A DNA stretch of 64,000 bases from Fulvimarina manganoxydans (GTDB taxonomy: Bacteria; Pseudomonadota; Alphaproteobacteria; Rhizobiales; Rhizobiaceae). Position numbers and translations under genes: made by a program. Below the pieces are notes generated by a model. The model was not told the DNA's origin, did no database searches, and worked only from the letters and a program-made list of their open reading frames with translations. The stretch spans positions 434,001 through 498,000 of the forward strand of contig NZ_FWXR01000001.1 of the NCBI RefSeq assembly GCF_900176465.1, in the 5' to 3' direction. Below are positions 51,209 through 61,956 of the stretch, one piece after another (position 1 is the stretch's first letter; every line of letters starts with the position of its first letter).

Positions 51209-52738
51209 ATGCCAACATGCGCGCCAATCGGAACCGCCTTGCTCACGCCCACGGAAATGGCGGAGGCGGATAGGCTGACGATCGAAAGCGGGATATCGGG
51301 CTGGCAGCTGATGAGCGCGGCCGGGCGTGCGGTCGCGGGCGTTGCCGCAGAGATGGTCGCGCTGCCCGGACCAGTGGCCTGTCTTGCCGGACCGGGCAAC
51401 AATGGCGGCGACGCCTATGTGGCGGCGGCAAACTTGCGGGAACAGGGATTTGCGGTCCGCGTCTTCGCGCTGGGTGATCCCGAGCGCCTGGCTGGCGATG
51501 CTGCCTTCGCGCGTGCAGCCTGGAATGCCGAGATCGAGCCGCTCGCCGCCTTCGAGGCGGACCAATTCTCGCTCATCATCGACGGTCTGTTCGGCGCCGG
51601 TCTCTCGCGAGCTTTGGATGGCGAGGTCGCCAACTGCGTCGAGCGGGCGAACGCATGTCGAACGCCGATCCTATCCATCGATTTGCCCTCCGGCGTCGCG
51701 GGCGATAGCGGCGTGGTGCTCGGCACGGCCTTCAAAGCCCGTCGCACGATCAGCTTCTTTCGCGCAAAGCCCGGTCATCGTCTGGAGCCCGGGCGCAGCC
51801 TCTGCGGCGAGATCACGATCCGGCCAATCGGTATTCTGCCAGACGTCCTGCAGACGATTCGGCCGCGGACCTTCGATAACGATCCGAATTTGTGGGGCAG
51901 AGCGCTCCGGTGGCCTGCCGATGCCGGCCACAAATATGATCGCGGCCATGCGGTCATTCTGTCCGGCGGCGCGTCGAAGACCGGCGCCGCACGGCTTGCC
52001 GCCAATGCCGCACTTCGCGCCGGGGCCGGGCTGGTTACCGTCTTTTCGCCCGCGAGCGCGGTGTTGGTCCATGCGGCCCATCTGACGGCTGCTATGATAA
52101 AACGCTGCGAGGGGGCGAGCGAACTCGATACTCACCTCGCGGACGAACGCCTGAACGCCTTCGTCCTTGGGCCGGGCTTCGGCGTCGGCGCCAAGGCGCG
52201 GGATGCCGCCCGGCTAATCCTTGAGAAAGCGCGCGCGCTCGTTCTCGATGCCGACGGCATCACGTCCTATGCCGACGATCCCCGGGCCTTGTTCGCCCTG
52301 GCTCGCGAAGCGGGAAAAAAAGCCAGCGAAACACGTCTTGTCATGACGCCGCATGCCGGAGAGTTCAAACGCCTGTTTCCCGATCTCGCATCCTCTGAAG
52401 GGGCCAAACTCGAACAGGCGCGGGAAGCGGCGGCCCGCGCCCATTCGATCGTCGTCCTGAAAGGCCGGGATACGGTGATCGCGGAGCCCGGCGGGCGGGC
52501 CGCCATCAATTCAACGGGCACGCCCTGGCTCGCTACGGCCGGGACCGGGGACGTCCTCACCGGCATGATCGTCGCACAACTCGCGCAGGGAACCCCGGCC
52601 TTCGAGGCGGCCTGCGCCGGGGTTTGGATGCATGGCAAGGCGGCCGAGGCCTTCGGGCCCGGGCTGATCGCCGAGGATCTGGCGCCGATGCTGCCGAAGG
52701 TGTTTGGCGACCTCGCCCGCCTCATGGACGAGACCTAA
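51209..52738 (+). CDS. nnr: Bifunctional NAD(P)HX epimerase/dehydratase
   Basis: This enzyme repairs hydrated NADH and NADPH. The 509 residues fuse an N-terminal YjeF epimerase (residues about 1-210, with GPGNNGGDAYVAAANL and the catalytic Asp in IDGLFGAGL) to a C-terminal ribokinase-fold ADP-dependent dehydratase (LVMTPHAGEFKRLF, VLKGRDTVIAEP, GTPWLATAGTGDVLTGMI). Both halves look intact. ATG at 51209 with AAAGGA upstream. It is divergent from glnB and convergent with uvrA, leaving 1 base between the stop codons. Confidence 0.94.
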   Translation: MPTCAPIGTALLTPTEMAEADRLTIESGISGWQLMSAAGRAVAGVAAEMVALPGPVACLAGPGNNGGDAYVAAANLREQGFAVRVFALGDPERLAGDAAFARAAWNAEIEPLAAFEADQFSLIIDGLFGAGLSRALDGEVANCVERANACRTPILSIDLPSGVAGDSGVVLGTAFKARRTISFFRAKPGHRLEPGRSLCGEITIRPIGILPDVLQTIRPRTFDNDPNLWGRALRWPADAGHKYDRGHAVILSGGASKTGAARLAANAALRAGAGLVTVFSPASAVLVHAAHLTAAMIKRCEGASELDTHLADERLNAFVLGPGFGVGAKARDAARLILEKARALVLDADGITSYADDPRALFALAREAGKKASETRLVMTPHAGEFKRLFPDLASSEGAKLEQAREAAARAHSIVVLKGRDTVIAEPGGRAAINSTGTPWLATAGTGDVLTGMIVAQLAQGTPAFEAACAGVWMHGKAAEAFGPGLIAEDLAPMLPKVFGDLARLMDET

Positions 52739-52739
52739 C

Positions 52740-55622
52740 CTACTCCGCCGCTTCCTTTTTCACGGTGGGGCGGCGCTCCAAGAGCTCTTTCAGGAAGCGG
52801 CCCGTATAGGAGCGCCAGGTCTCGCAGACGGTCTCGGGCGTTCCGGTCGCGACAATTTCACCGCCACCATCGCCACCTTCCGGGCCGATATCGACCAACC
52901 AATCGGCGGTCTTGATGACCTCGAGATTGTGCTCGATGACAACAACCGTATTGCCGCGATCGACCAGATCATGGAGGACTTCCAGAAGCTTGGCGACGTC
53001 ATGGAAATGCAGGCCCGTTGTCGGCTCGTCGAGAATATAGAGCGTCTTGCCCGTGGCCCGCCGCGAAAGCTCCTTGGCAAGTTTCACCCGCTGGGCCTCG
53101 CCACCGGACAAGGTCGTCGCCTGCTGGCCGACCTTGACATAGCCGAGCCCCACCTCCTTCAGCGTCGCCAGCTTGTCGCGGACGGCCGGTACCGCCTCGA
53201 AAAAGCCGACGCCTTCCTCGACCGTCATGTCGAGAACGTCGGCGATCGACTTGCCCTTGAAGGTGACTTCCAGCGTCTCGCGATTGTAGCGCTTCCCGTG
53301 ACAGACGTCGCAGGTGACGTAGACATCGGGCAGGAAGTGCATCTCGATCTTGATGACGCCGTCGCCCTGGCAGGCCTCGCAGCGTCCGCCCTTCACATTG
53401 AAGGAGAAGCGGCCCGCCTGATAGCCGCGCGCCTTGGCTTCGGGCAGGGCCGCGAACCACTCGCGGATCGGCGTGAAGGCGCCGGTATAGGTCGCCGGAT
53501 TGGAACGCGGCGTGCGCCCGATCGGCGACTGGTCGATGTCGATGACCTTATCGAGATGTTCCAGCCCCTCGATCCGATCATGCTCGGCTGGCACGTCGCG
53601 GCCATTGGCGATGCGGCGCGAGGCGGCCTTGAACAGGGTCTCGATGAGGAAGGTCGACTTGCCGCCGCCGGAAACGCCCGTGACGCAGGAGAAGAGGCCG
53701 AGCGGGATTTCAGCCGAGACATTTTTGAGATTGTTGCCCCGCGCGCCGACGACCTTGACCGCCTTGCCCTTCTTCGGCTGGCGGCGCTTTTCGGGAACGG
53801 CAATGCCAAGGTCGCCCGAAAGATAGCGCCCGGTGAGCGACTTCGGATTGGCCATGATCTCGGCAGGCGTGCCGGATGCGATGACTTCGCCGCCATGGAC
53901 GCCGGCCGCAGGCCCGATATCGACGACGTAGTCGGCGGCGCGGATCGCGTCCTCGTCATGCTCGACGACGATCACCGTGTTGCCGATGTCCCGCAAATGC
54001 TTGAGCGTTTCGAGAAGACGTTCATTGTCGCGTTGATGCAGGCCGATCGAGGGTTCGTCGAGAACGTAGAGAACGCCCGTCAGCCCCGAGCCGATCTGCG
54101 AAGCCAGACGGATGCGCTGGCTTTCGCCGCCGGAGAGCGTCCCGGACGAGCGCGACAAGGTCAGATAGTCGAGGCCGACATCGTTGAGGAAACGCAGCCG
54201 CTCGCGAATCTCCTTCAGGATCCGCACGGCGATCTCGTTCTGTTTGTCGGACAGTTTTGCCGGAAGCGCCTCGAACCATTCGACGGCCGTCTTGATCGAC
54301 AGCGCGGTGACTTCGCCGATGTGGCAACCGGCAACCTTCACCGCCAGCGCCTCGGGCTTCAGGCGATAGCCGTTGCAGGCGGGGCAGGGGGTCGCGGACA
54401 TGAAGCGCTCGATCTCCTCGCGCATGAAGGCTGATTCGGTCTCCTTCCAGCGCCGTGAGAGATTGTTGACGACGCCCTCGAAGGTCTTCGTCGTCGAATA
54501 GGCGCGCAAACCATCCTTGAAGCGGAATTCGACCTTGTCCTTGCCAGTGCCGAACAGGATCGCCTTGCGGCCGTCCTCGGGCAGGTCCGCCCACCGGTCG
54601 GTCTGCTTGAAGCCGTAATGCCGGCCGAGTCCATCGAGGATCTGGCCGTAATAGGGCGAGGTGGATTTGGCCCAGGGCGCCACCGCGCCGGATTTGAGGG
54701 TTACGGCTTCATTGGGCACGACGAGCTTCGGATCGACTGCCTGCTGCGAGCCGAGACCGTCACATTTCGGACAGGCGCCGAACGGGTTGTTGAAGGAAAA
54801 GAGCCGAGGCTCGATTTCCGGGATGGTGAAGCCGGAGACCGGGCAGGCGAACTTTTCGGAAAAGACGATCTGGCGCGGTTTGCCGTCTTCGTCGGTCCCA
54901 TCGGCGAATTCGGCGACCGCGATGCCGTCGGACAGGCCGAGAGCCGTCTCCAGCGAGTCGGCGAGGCGCGATGCGATATCGTCGCGCACGACGATGCGAT
55001 CGACCACCACGTCGATGTCGTGCTTGAACTTCTTGTCGAGAGCAGGCGCGTCGGCGATGTCGTGAAACTCGCCATCGATGCGGACGCGCTGGAAGCCCTT
55101 CTTCTGAAGCTCCGCCAGTTCCTTGCGATATTCGCCCTTGCGGCCGCGCACCATGGGTGCCAGCAGATAGAGCCGGGTCCCTTCCTCCAGCGCCATCACC
55201 CGGTCCACCATCTGGCTGACCGTCTGGCTTTCGATGGGAAGGCCCGTTGCCGGCGAATAGGGGATGCCGACCCGGGCGAAGAGAAGCCGCAGATAGTCGT
55301 AGATCTCTGTGACCGTTCCGACCGTCGAACGCGGGTTCTTCGACGTCGTCTTCTGCTCGATCGAGATCGCCGGCGACAAGCCGTCGATCTGATCGACATC
55401 CGGCTTCTGCATCATTTCGAGGAATTGCCGCGCATAGGCCGAAAGGCTCTCGACATAGCGGCGCTGGCCTTCCGCATAGATCGTGTCGAAGGCGAGCGAG
55501 GATTTGCCGGACCCCGAAAGGCCGGTCATGACGATCAGCGTGTCGCGCGGCAGGTCGAGATCGACATTCTTGAGGTTGTGCTCGCGCGCGCCGCGAACCG
55601 AGATCGTCTTCAGTTCCGCCAT
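52740..55622 (-). CDS. uvrA: UvrABC excinuclease subunit A
   Basis: UvrA recognises bulky DNA damage and loads UvrB in nucleotide excision repair. The 960-residue protein has two ABC ATPase modules: Walker [13 protein letters not shown] near residue 34 and [10 protein letters not shown] near 650, signature [13 protein letters not shown] and [15 protein letters not shown]. Zinc-binding cysteine pairs lie at CPVSGFTIP to CPKCDG and at CEACQGDG to CDVCHG. The first Walker and the conserved GAREHNLKN are at the N-terminus. It is divergent from ssb across an SOS box. Confidence 0.98.
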   Translation of the reverse strand: MAELKTISVRGAREHNLKNVDLDLPRDTLIVMTGLSGSGKSSLAFDTIYAEGQRRYVESLSAYARQFLEMMQKPDVDQIDGLSPAISIEQKTTSKNPRSTVGTVTEIYDYLRLLFARVGIPYSPATGLPIESQTVSQMVDRVMALEEGTRLYLLAPMVRGRKGEYRKELAELQKKGFQRVRIDGEFHDIADAPALDKKFKHDIDVVVDRIVVRDDIASRLADSLETALGLSDGIAVAEFADGTDEDGKPRQIVFSEKFACPVSGFTIPEIEPRLFSFNNPFGACPKCDGLGSQQAVDPKLVVPNEAVTLKSGAVAPWAKSTSPYYGQILDGLGRHYGFKQTDRWADLPEDGRKAILFGTGKDKVEFRFKDGLRAYSTTKTFEGVVNNLSRRWKETESAFMREEIERFMSATPCPACNGYRLKPEALAVKVAGCHIGEVTALSIKTAVEWFEALPAKLSDKQNEIAVRILKEIRERLRFLNDVGLDYLTLSRSSGTLSGGESQRIRLASQIGSGLTGVLYVLDEPSIGLHQRDNERLLETLKHLRDIGNTVIVVEHDEDAIRAADYVVDIGPAAGVHGGEVIASGTPAEIMANPKSLTGRYLSGDLGIAVPEKRRQPKKGKAVKVVGARGNNLKNVSAEIPLGLFSCVTGVSGGGKSTFLIETLFKAASRRIANGRDVPAEHDRIEGLEHLDKVIDIDQSPIGRTPRSNPATYTGAFTPIREWFAALPEAKARGYQAGRFSFNVKGGRCEACQGDGVIKIEMHFLPDVYVTCDVCHGKRYNRETLEVTFKGKSIADVLDMTVEEGVGFFEAVPAVRDKLATLKEVGLGYVKVGQQATTLSGGEAQRVKLAKELSRRATGKTLYILDEPTTGLHFHDVAKLLEVLHDLVDRGNTVVVIEHNLEVIKTADWLVDIGPEGGDGGGEIVATGTPETVCETWRSYTGRFLKELLERRPTVKKEAAE

Positions 55623-55713
55623 GGGATATCGGTCTTTGTCTGTTGTCGAGAGTCGCGCCTATCTATGGCCGCGCGTGTCGTCTTTAAAGCGCTCGGCCTG
55701 GACTCCCTTGATC

Positions 55714-55728
55714 GTTCTATTTTTGTTC
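55714..55728. promoter_or_regulatory. LexA (SOS) operator between uvrA and ssb
   Basis: GTTC-TATTTTT-GTTC is a perfect match to the alphaproteobacterial LexA box GTTC-N7-GTTC. It lies 92 bases before the uvrA start and 131 bases before the ssb start, so it may control both. Confidence 0.8.
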
Positions 55729-55858
55729 TATAGCCTGGACGCCGCAGAGTCACAATGGCGTGCCGTGCTTTTTGTTGTTGACGATGAAATCCGAGCCCTT
55801 TCGTCCGGGCGTCCCACCGACTAGGGTTCGGCGCGAAATTCGAAGGGAGTTTTTCGTC

Positions 55859-56374
55859 ATGGCAGGCAGCGTCAACAAGGTCATCCTCGTCGGCAATCTC
55901 GGCGCGGATCCCGAGATTCGCCGCCTGAATTCCGGCGATGCGGTGGTCAATCTGCGGATTGCCACGTCCGAACAGTGGCGCGATCGCCAATCCGGCGAGC
56001 GGCGCGAGCGGACCGAATGGCACAATGTCGTCATCTTCAACGAAAATCTCGTCAAGGTTGCCGAGCAGTTCCTGAAAAAGGGCTCGAAGGTCTATCTGGA
56101 AGGCCAGTTGCAGACGCGGTCCTGGGACGATCAGTCCGGCCAGAAGCGTTACACGACCGAAGTCGTGCTGCAGCGCTATCGTGGTGAATTGCAAATGCTC
56201 GACAGCCGCGGCGAAGGCGGCGGCGCGGGCGGCGGAAGCTATGGCGGGCCGCGCGGCGGGGGCGGAAGCTCTTCTCGCGACGACGACCGTGGATATGGCG
56301 GCGGCGGCGGTTATGGCGGCAGCTCCGGGGGCGGGGGCGGCTCCAACGACTTCGACGACGAAATCCCGTTCTGA
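55859..56374 (+). CDS. ssb: Single-stranded DNA-binding protein
   Basis: SSB coats single-stranded DNA and recruits repair and replication proteins. The 171 residues have an OB-fold domain ([17 protein letters not shown] to about 110, with [22 protein letters not shown]), a glycine-rich linker of about 45 residues, and the acidic tip DFDDEIPF that binds partners. ATG at 55859 is preceded by AAGGGAG. The longer open frame from 55760 is not conserved. A long inverted repeat follows at 56469. Confidence 0.98.
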   Translation: MAGSVNKVILVGNLGADPEIRRLNSGDAVVNLRIATSEQWRDRQSGERRERTEWHNVVIFNENLVKVAEQFLKKGSKVYLEGQLQTRSWDDQSGQKRYTTEVVLQRYRGELQMLDSRGEGGGAGGGSYGGPRGGGGSSSRDDDRGYGGGGGYGGSSGGGGGSNDFDDEIPF

Positions 56375-56468
56375 TTGGAAAATGTCGTATCGGCCGGAGA
56401 CGGTGCCAGCGCTACGGCCCGTCCCGGTCAGAGAGAGGCCAAAACCCTGCACCATCGCTCTTGCGCGC

Positions 56469-56500
56469 GGTGTGGAAACGTCGCGCAACGTTTCCACACC
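56469..56500. repeat. 13-bp inverted repeat between ssb and the CDF gene
   Basis: GGTGTGGAAACGT (56469-56481) and its exact complement (56488-56500) enclose a 6-base loop CGCGCA. It lies 95 bases after the ssb stop and 5 bases from the convergent CDF stop. It lacks a T-run on either side, so it may be a bidirectional terminator, a protein-binding site or a repeat. Confidence 0.6.
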
Positions 56501-56505
56501 ATGCT

Positions 56506-57510
56506 CTAAGCGGAGGCGGTGGCTTCGGATGAGCCGGCGCCTCCTGCAAGAGCTTGGTGCCCTTGTTGGGACTGGACCTCGACGAAGACGCGCCGCACGA
56601 TCGGAAAGGCGTCCCTAACACGGCGCTCGATCTCGGTCACGATCGTCTCGATCCGTTGGGATACGACGTCGTCGCGAAAGTCGAGGCTCATGGTCAGGAG
56701 CACGTCGCTCGGGCCCAGATGCAGCGTGCGCAGCTCGTTCACGCCGATGATCTCTGGTTGATCGGCGATCCGATCGCGGATGCGCTCTTCCATCTCTGGT
56801 CCGGCCGCCTCTCCGATCAAGAGACCCTTCACTTCGATGGCAAGCAGCACGGCTGTGACGCCGAGAAGAACCCCGATTAGGATCGAGCCAATCGCATCGA
56901 AAGCCGGAATGCCGGTGCCCCATGCAAGGCCAACACCCGCCGCCGCGATGAGTATGCCGAGACACGCCGCCGAATCCTCGAAAAGGACGACGAAGATCGA
57001 CGGGTCCTTCATGTCGCGGAAATCCCGGAGCAGGCCATTGCCGCGTCGTCTGTCCTGAAACTCGCGAAAGGCAACGCTCCAGGAATAGCCCTCGAAGCAG
57101 AAGGAGAGGGCCAGAACGCCGAGAGCCACCAATGGCGAGTTGATGCTTTCGGACTCCCCGGCGATCAGTCCCTCCACGCCCTCGAAGATTGAAAAGCCCG
57201 CGCCCAGTGCGAAGATGATGATGGCGACGAGGAAGGACCAGAAATAGACCTCCGATCCGTAGCCAAAGGGATGTTTCTCGTCTGCGGGCTTCTTCGCCCG
57301 TTTGAGACCGATCAGGAGAAAGCCTTCATTCGCCGTATCGATGATGGAATGAAAACCCTCGGCGAGCATGGACGAGGATCCGGTGAAGACCGCCGCGACC
57401 AGCTTCGTCACCGCGATCGCCAGATTGGCGCCCATGGCGGCGATCACCGCCTTCTTGCTGCCATCGGCTTCTTGCTCACCATCCCGAACCTTGCGCCGTG
57501 ATCGTGCCAT
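56506..57510 (-). CDS. Cation diffusion facilitator family transporter
   Basis: A 334-residue inner-membrane exporter of divalent metals (likely Zn, Co, Fe or Mn) in exchange for protons. It has about six membrane segments, with the FHSIIDTANEGFLLIGL metal site in helix 2 (His and Asp), KHPFGYGSEVYFWSFL after it, and the second acidic pair in helix 5 near EDSAACLGI. The C-terminal cytoplasmic domain starts near residue 230 (MEERIRDRIADQP). The sequence resembles the ZNT9/YdfM-like branch rather than FieF. Substrate is uncertain. Confidence 0.88.
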   Translation of the reverse strand: MARSRRKVRDGEQEADGSKKAVIAAMGANLAIAVTKLVAAVFTGSSSMLAEGFHSIIDTANEGFLLIGLKRAKKPADEKHPFGYGSEVYFWSFLVAIIIFALGAGFSIFEGVEGLIAGESESINSPLVALGVLALSFCFEGYSWSVAFREFQDRRRGNGLLRDFRDMKDPSIFVVLFEDSAACLGILIAAAGVGLAWGTGIPAFDAIGSILIGVLLGVTAVLLAIEVKGLLIGEAAGPEMEERIRDRIADQPEIIGVNELRTLHLGPSDVLLTMSLDFRDDVVSQRIETIVTEIERRVRDAFPIVRRVFVEVQSQQGHQALAGGAGSSEATASA

Positions 57511-57698
57511 GCAACTGCTCCTGTTCGGTGTGCCGGAGCGGTAAGTCTTCAGGCGCCGAAAAAGTTCGCCGGCTCTTCAAGATTTCGCGAGTCGCGCGTC
57601 AGTGAAAGGCGATTTCGCCTGTCCCCGGTCCTGCGCACCTCTGCGTCCCCGAACAGAAGGTTTTCGATAATTGCCAGATGGATAGCGCGGCGCGATTG

Positions 57699-58829
57699 TC
57701 AGATCGCTTCAATATCGCCCCGCGCCCAAGCCTCCATGGTCTCCGACCGAAAATCGGCGAACCGGCCCGCCTCGATCGCCGAGCGCATGCCGGCCATCAG
57801 CGACTGGTAATAGGCGAGGTTGGTCCAGGTCAGGAGCATGCCGGCGAGCGACTCGTTGGCGCGCACGAGATGATGGAGATAGGCGCGCGAATAATCCCGC
57901 GTCGCCGGGCAATCGGAGGTCTCGTCCAGCGGCCTCGGATCGTCGGCATGACGGGCATTGCGCAGATTGATCTTGCCGAAGCGCGTATAAGCGAGGCCGT
58001 GGCGTCCGGCCCGTGTCGGCATCACGCAATCGAACATGTCGATGCCGCGCGCCACCGACTGCAGGAGATCGTCGGGCGTGCCGACGCCCATCAGATAGCG
58101 CGGTTTCTCGCCCGGCATGGCCGGCAGCGTCTCTTCGAGGACTTTCAGCATGACCTCCTGCGGCTCGCCCACCGCTAAGCCGCCGACCGAATAGCCCTTG
58201 AGGTCCATCGCCGCGAGCGCCTCGGCCGAGCGCAGGCGCAGATCGATCACGTCGCCGCCTTGGACGATGCCGAACATCGCCTTGCCCGGCTGATTGCCAA
58301 AGGCCTTGGCCGAGCGTTCGGCCCAACGGAGCGAGAGCTCCATCGCACGCTCGATCTCGGCGCGCTCCGCCGGCAGGCGGATGCATTCGTCGAGCTGCAT
58401 CTGAATGTCCGAATCCAGAAGGTTCTGGATCTCGATCGAACGCTCAGGCGTCAGCTCGTATTCGCTTCCGTCCACATGACTCTTGAACTTCACGCCGCGC
58501 TCGTCGAGCTTTCGAAGATCAGCCAGAGACATGATCTGAAAGCCGCCGGAATCGGTCAGGATCGGATAGGGCCAGCGGGCAAATTCATGCAGGCCGCCGA
58601 GCCGCGCCACGCGCTCGGCGCCGGGGCGCAGCATGAGATGATAGACATTGCCAAGGATGATGTCTGAGCCGAGATCGCGCACCTGGTCGAGATACATCGC
58701 CTTGACCGTGCCGGCGGTGCCGACGGGCATGAAGGCCGGGGTCCGCACCGTGCCGCGCGGCATGGTGATCTCGCCGCGCCGCGCCTTGCCGTCGGTGGCG
58801 ATCAGGTTGAAGCGGAACTCATCGCTCAT
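57699..58829 (-). CDS. tgt: tRNA-guanine transglycosylase
   Basis: Tgt exchanges guanine 34 for preQ1 in tRNAs with GUN anticodons. The 376 residues have [16 protein letters not shown], the catalytic segment [12 protein letters not shown], and [27 protein letters not shown] with the nucleophile Asp region. The zinc site is unusual: where the standard is C-x-C-x2-C, here it reads [20 protein letters not shown], so only one of three cysteines remains, together with the histidine. It is the second gene after queA, which overlaps it by 4 bases. Confidence 0.95.
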   Translation of the reverse strand: MSDEFRFNLIATDGKARRGEITMPRGTVRTPAFMPVGTAGTVKAMYLDQVRDLGSDIILGNVYHLMLRPGAERVARLGGLHEFARWPYPILTDSGGFQIMSLADLRKLDERGVKFKSHVDGSEYELTPERSIEIQNLLDSDIQMQLDECIRLPAERAEIERAMELSLRWAERSAKAFGNQPGKAMFGIVQGGDVIDLRLRSAEALAAMDLKGYSVGGLAVGEPQEVMLKVLEETLPAMPGEKPRYLMGVGTPDDLLQSVARGIDMFDCVMPTRAGRHGLAYTRFGKINLRNARHADDPRPLDETSDCPATRDYSRAYLHHLVRANESLAGMLLTWTNLAYYQSLMAGMRSAIEAGRFADFRSETMEAWARGDIEAI

Positions 58830-59917
58830 GCGTCTGTCGCCCGCTCCAAGAGGCAGGCATCTCCATAGGAATAGAAACGATAGCCCGCGCCGATTGCATG
58901 GGTGTAGGCCGCTCTCATGCGCTCCAGGCCACTGAAGGCCGAAACCAGCATGAACAGCGTCGAGCGCGGCAGATGGAAATTCGTCATCAACGCATCGACG
59001 GCACGAAAGCGATAGCCGGGGGTGATGAAGATGTCGGTCGGGCCGGAAAACGGCTTGATCGTGCCGTCCGGCTCCGCCGCGCTTTCCAGGAGGCGGAGCG
59101 AGGTGGTGCCGACCGAGACGATACGGCGGCCCGCGCGCTTGGCGTCTGTCAGCCGGGTAGCCAAAGCCGCATCGATATGCCCGATTTCGGCATGCATGCG
59201 ATGGTCCTCGGTCGTCTCGGCCTTGACGGGCAAAAACGTCCCGGCGCCCACATGCAAGGTCAAGAACTCGGTGGAAACGCCGCGCGCCTTCAGCGCCACG
59301 AACAAGGACGGAGTAAAATGAAGACCCGCCGTCGGTGCCGCGACGGCGCCCGGGTCCTTCGCATAGACCGTCTGATAATCGGTTCGGTCTTGTGCGTCCT
59401 CAGGGCGCTTCGAGGCAATGTAAGGGGGCAGCGGCACATGGCCGACAGCGGCGATCGCCTCGTCGAGCACCGGGCCGGACAGATCGAAGGCGAGCACCGC
59501 TTCGCCAGCCTCGCCTCGCTCCTCGACATTTGCCTGCAGCGAGCCGTGAAGGCAGGTCTCGCCCTCATGGCCGAAGACGATCCGGTCGCCCGGTCTCAGC
59601 CGTTTGGCGGGCCGCACGAAGGCCGCCCATTTCTCCGGACCGAGGCGCATATGAAGCGTCGCCTCGATCTCGGCGACGCCTTGGCCCTCCGGCAGGCCTT
59701 CCCGCCGGCGGATGCCGACGAGTTGGGCCGGAATGACGCGCGTGTCGTTGAAGACGAGAATGTCGTCCGGCCGCAGACAATCGGGAAGATCGGCGACGCG
59801 TCGATCCGTCAGGCCGCTCGGCGCGACCTGAAGAAGCCGCGCCGATTCACGCGGTTCTGCCGGACGCAGCGCGATGCGCTCTTCCGGCAGATCGAAATCG
59901 AACAGATCGACGCGCAT
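58826..59917 (-). CDS. queA: S-adenosylmethionine:tRNA ribosyltransferase-isomerase
   Basis: QueA makes epoxyqueuosine from preQ1-tRNA by transferring the ribosyl group from SAM. The 363 residues start [23 protein letters not shown] and contain [37 protein letters not shown] and [20 protein letters not shown] at 59917 is the conserved start; the frame extends to 60025 over non-conserved residues. Its stop overlaps the tgt start, so queA and tgt are co-translated and act in successive steps. Confidence 0.96.
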   Translation of the reverse strand: MRVDLFDFDLPEERIALRPAEPRESARLLQVAPSGLTDRRVADLPDCLRPDDILVFNDTRVIPAQLVGIRRREGLPEGQGVAEIEATLHMRLGPEKWAAFVRPAKRLRPGDRIVFGHEGETCLHGSLQANVEERGEAGEAVLAFDLSGPVLDEAIAAVGHVPLPPYIASKRPEDAQDRTDYQTVYAKDPGAVAAPTAGLHFTPSLFVALKARGVSTEFLTLHVGAGTFLPVKAETTEDHRMHAEIGHIDAALATRLTDAKRAGRRIVSVGTTSLRLLESAAEPDGTIKPFSGPTDIFITPGYRFRAVDALMTNFHLPRSTLFMLVSAFSGLERMRAAYTHAIGAGYRFYSYGDACLLERATDA

Positions 59918-59936
59918 GAGAGCCTGAACGGTTCGA

Positions 59937-60416
59937 TTACTCAGCGCCGATATCGGTCGCGACGCGCATGGTCGTGATCGAGTCTGGATCGCGGACCGGC
60001 TCGCCCTTCTTAATCTTGTCGACATTCTCCATGCCTTCGATCACCTCGCCGAAGACCGAATACTGCTTGTTCAGCCAGGGGGCTTCGTCGAAGCAGATGA
60101 AGAACTGCGAATTGGCCGAATTCGGCGCCGCGGTGCGGGCGGCCGAAACCGTGCCGCGCTTGTGCGGCTCGGCGGTGAATTCCGCCTTGAGGTCGGGCTT
60201 GTCGGAGCCGCCGGCGCCGGTTCCCGTCGGATCGCCCGTCTGAGCCATGAAGCCATCGATCACGCGGTGGAAGACGACACCGTCATAGAAATTTTCGCGC
60301 GCCAGCTCCTTGATCCGAGCGACGTGGTTCGGGGCGAGATCGGGGCGCAGGCGGATAACCACGCGGCCCTTCGTCGTCTCGAGGATCAGGACGTTTTCGG
60401 GATTTTCGTAAGCCAT
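59937..60416 (-). CDS. ppiB: Peptidyl-prolyl isomerase, cytosolic cyclophilin
   Basis: A 159-residue cyclophilin without a signal peptide. The catalytic region is intact: [25 protein letters not shown] with the Arg (FHR), NSANSQFFI (Phe, Gln and the lining residues) and [14 protein letters not shown]. It speeds cis-trans proline isomerisation. ATG at 60416 has AAAGGAG at 9 bases upstream, which supports this start over the longer frame to 60473. It lies 20 bases upstream of queA, so the two may be co-transcribed. Confidence 0.95.
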   Translation of the reverse strand: MAYENPENVLILETTKGRVVIRLRPDLAPNHVARIKELARENFYDGVVFHRVIDGFMAQTGDPTGTGAGGSDKPDLKAEFTAEPHKRGTVSAARTAAPNSANSQFFICFDEAPWLNKQYSVFGEVIEGMENVDKIKKGEPVRDPDSITTMRVATDIGAE

Positions 60417-60626
60417 CTGAAAAGGCTCCTTTCTTCGATCGGCCAGGACCCCGCACGGAGCGGGCGACCTCATCGCCGTCTCAGCCAGAGTTGCGTCGCG
60501 CTCCAGCTATGGAAACGGCGGCCCGGGTCAATCCCGAACCGCCGCAAATTGGGGTCTATCTCGACCAAAACGACCTGAGGCGCAAGTCCGCGAAGTCTCG
60601 CGGGGCCACCCCCATGACGGGTCCGA

Positions 60627-61223
60627 TCAGTTGGCGCCGCCGCCGACGGTGACCTTCACCATCTTGTCGGGGTTCTCGACCGACCCGTTCTGTGCCGGAT
60701 CACCCTTCTTGATCTCGTCGACCACATCCATGCCCTCAACGACGTCGCCGACGATCGTGTATTGGCCGTCCAGGAAATCGCCATCGGCGAGCATGATGAA
60801 GAATTGAGAGTTGGCGGAATTCGGGTTCTGCGAGCGCGCCATGCCGACCGTGCCGCGATCAAAGGTCTCGCTATCGCTGAATTCGGCGGGGAGATCAGGC
60901 TTGTCCGATCCACCCGTCCCGACCATCGACGCGTCGTAGCCGTTACCCGTCTCCTTCCCGAACTGGACATCGCCCGTCTGGGCCATGAAGCCGTCGATCA
61001 CCCGGTGGAAGACGACATTGTCATAGGCCCCTTCGCGGGCGAGCTCCTTTAAGCGCTCCACATGCTGGGGCGCGAGATCGGGTCGCAGCTGAATGACGAC
61101 CTCGCCCTTATTGGTCTCGATGGCCATCCGGTTGTCGGCGTCATCGGACTGCGCAAAGGCCGAGCCGACCCCGGTCGCAAGGACCAGACCGGCAATCAGA
61201 CCGATCGTCGAGAAAAACTTCAT
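60627..61223 (-). CDS. ppiA: Peptidyl-prolyl isomerase, exported cyclophilin
   Basis: A 198-residue cyclophilin with a signal peptide (MKFFSTIGLIAGLVLATGVGSAFA), so it acts in the periplasm. It keeps [18 protein letters not shown] and [11 protein letters not shown]. It differs from the cytosolic copy by insertions around KETGNGYDASMVGTG. ATG at 61223 is preferred over the 61244 start because GAGGTG is 6 bases upstream. It lies 210 bases upstream of ppiB. Confidence 0.94.
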   Translation of the reverse strand: MKFFSTIGLIAGLVLATGVGSAFAQSDDADNRMAIETNKGEVVIQLRPDLAPQHVERLKELAREGAYDNVVFHRVIDGFMAQTGDVQFGKETGNGYDASMVGTGGSDKPDLPAEFSDSETFDRGTVGMARSQNPNSANSQFFIMLADGDFLDGQYTIVGDVVEGMDVVDEIKKGDPAQNGSVENPDKMVKVTVGGGAN

Positions 61224-61277
61224 GAAGAACACCTCGTTGAACAAATAGGGCGCGCCCTGCGCAAAGCGTTTCCTGCC

Positions 61278-61760
61278 TTACGCCCGGCGATCGGCCAAAG
61301 CGGCCGCGACCGGCTTCGGCACGAAGGGCGTGACGTCGCCCCCCATCTTCGCGATCTGACGAACCAATGTGGCCGTAATGGGCCTGGTCGCCGGGCTTGC
61401 CGGAAAGAAGATCGTCGCGATCTGAGGTTTCATGACGCCGTTCATGCCCGCCATCTGCATCTCGTAGTCGAGATCCGTCCCATCCCGCAGGCCGCGTATG
61501 AGGACGCTGGCACCGGCTTGTGCTGCCGCTTCGACGACAAGGCCATCGAAGGGAACCACATCAACGCGGGCAGCCGCTTCGGCGGTGAGCGAGTCGCGGA
61601 TCAGGGCCACGCGCTCGTCGAAAGAGAACATCGCCATCTTCGACGCATGGACTCCGATCCCGACTACGACCCTTTCGAAAGCAATCAGCGACTGGCGCAG
61701 AATGTCCAAATGTCCGTTCGTCACGGGATCGAAGGAGCCGGGATAGAATGCCAGCCTCAC
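61278..61760 (-). CDS. coaD: Phosphopantetheine adenylyltransferase
   Basis: CoaD makes dephospho-CoA from phosphopantetheine and ATP. The 160-residue hexameric enzyme has the nucleotide-binding [15 protein letters not shown] near the start, [19 protein letters not shown] and the late segment [17 protein letters not shown] that replaces the E. coli ISSSLVK motif. ATG at 61760. It is 54 bases upstream of ppiA, and all are on the minus strand. Confidence 0.96.
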   Translation of the reverse strand: MRLAFYPGSFDPVTNGHLDILRQSLIAFERVVVGIGVHASKMAMFSFDERVALIRDSLTAEAAARVDVVPFDGLVVEAAAQAGASVLIRGLRDGTDLDYEMQMAGMNGVMKPQIATIFFPASPATRPITATLVRQIAKMGGDVTPFVPKPVAAALADRRA

Positions 61761-61956
61761 GGGTCACCTCTCGGAGTGTTGCAGGAGCTGTCACGAAACT
61801 TAACTCGCCAAAGCCAAGCAGCGAAGATACATTCTATGGTGTCAGAGATGCTTGTGCTGTCACATGCCGGTCTGGCTGCAAGGTTGTTGGCGCGCGTCTT
61901 GGAACGAATTGCTGCGCACGGCCGTTAATGGGGTACGAAACGAGGAGAACACTTGC

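Noticed and set aside
52704-54434. Plus-strand frame of 576 residues opposite uvrA
   Set aside because: Shadow of a conserved gene with no recognisable domain.
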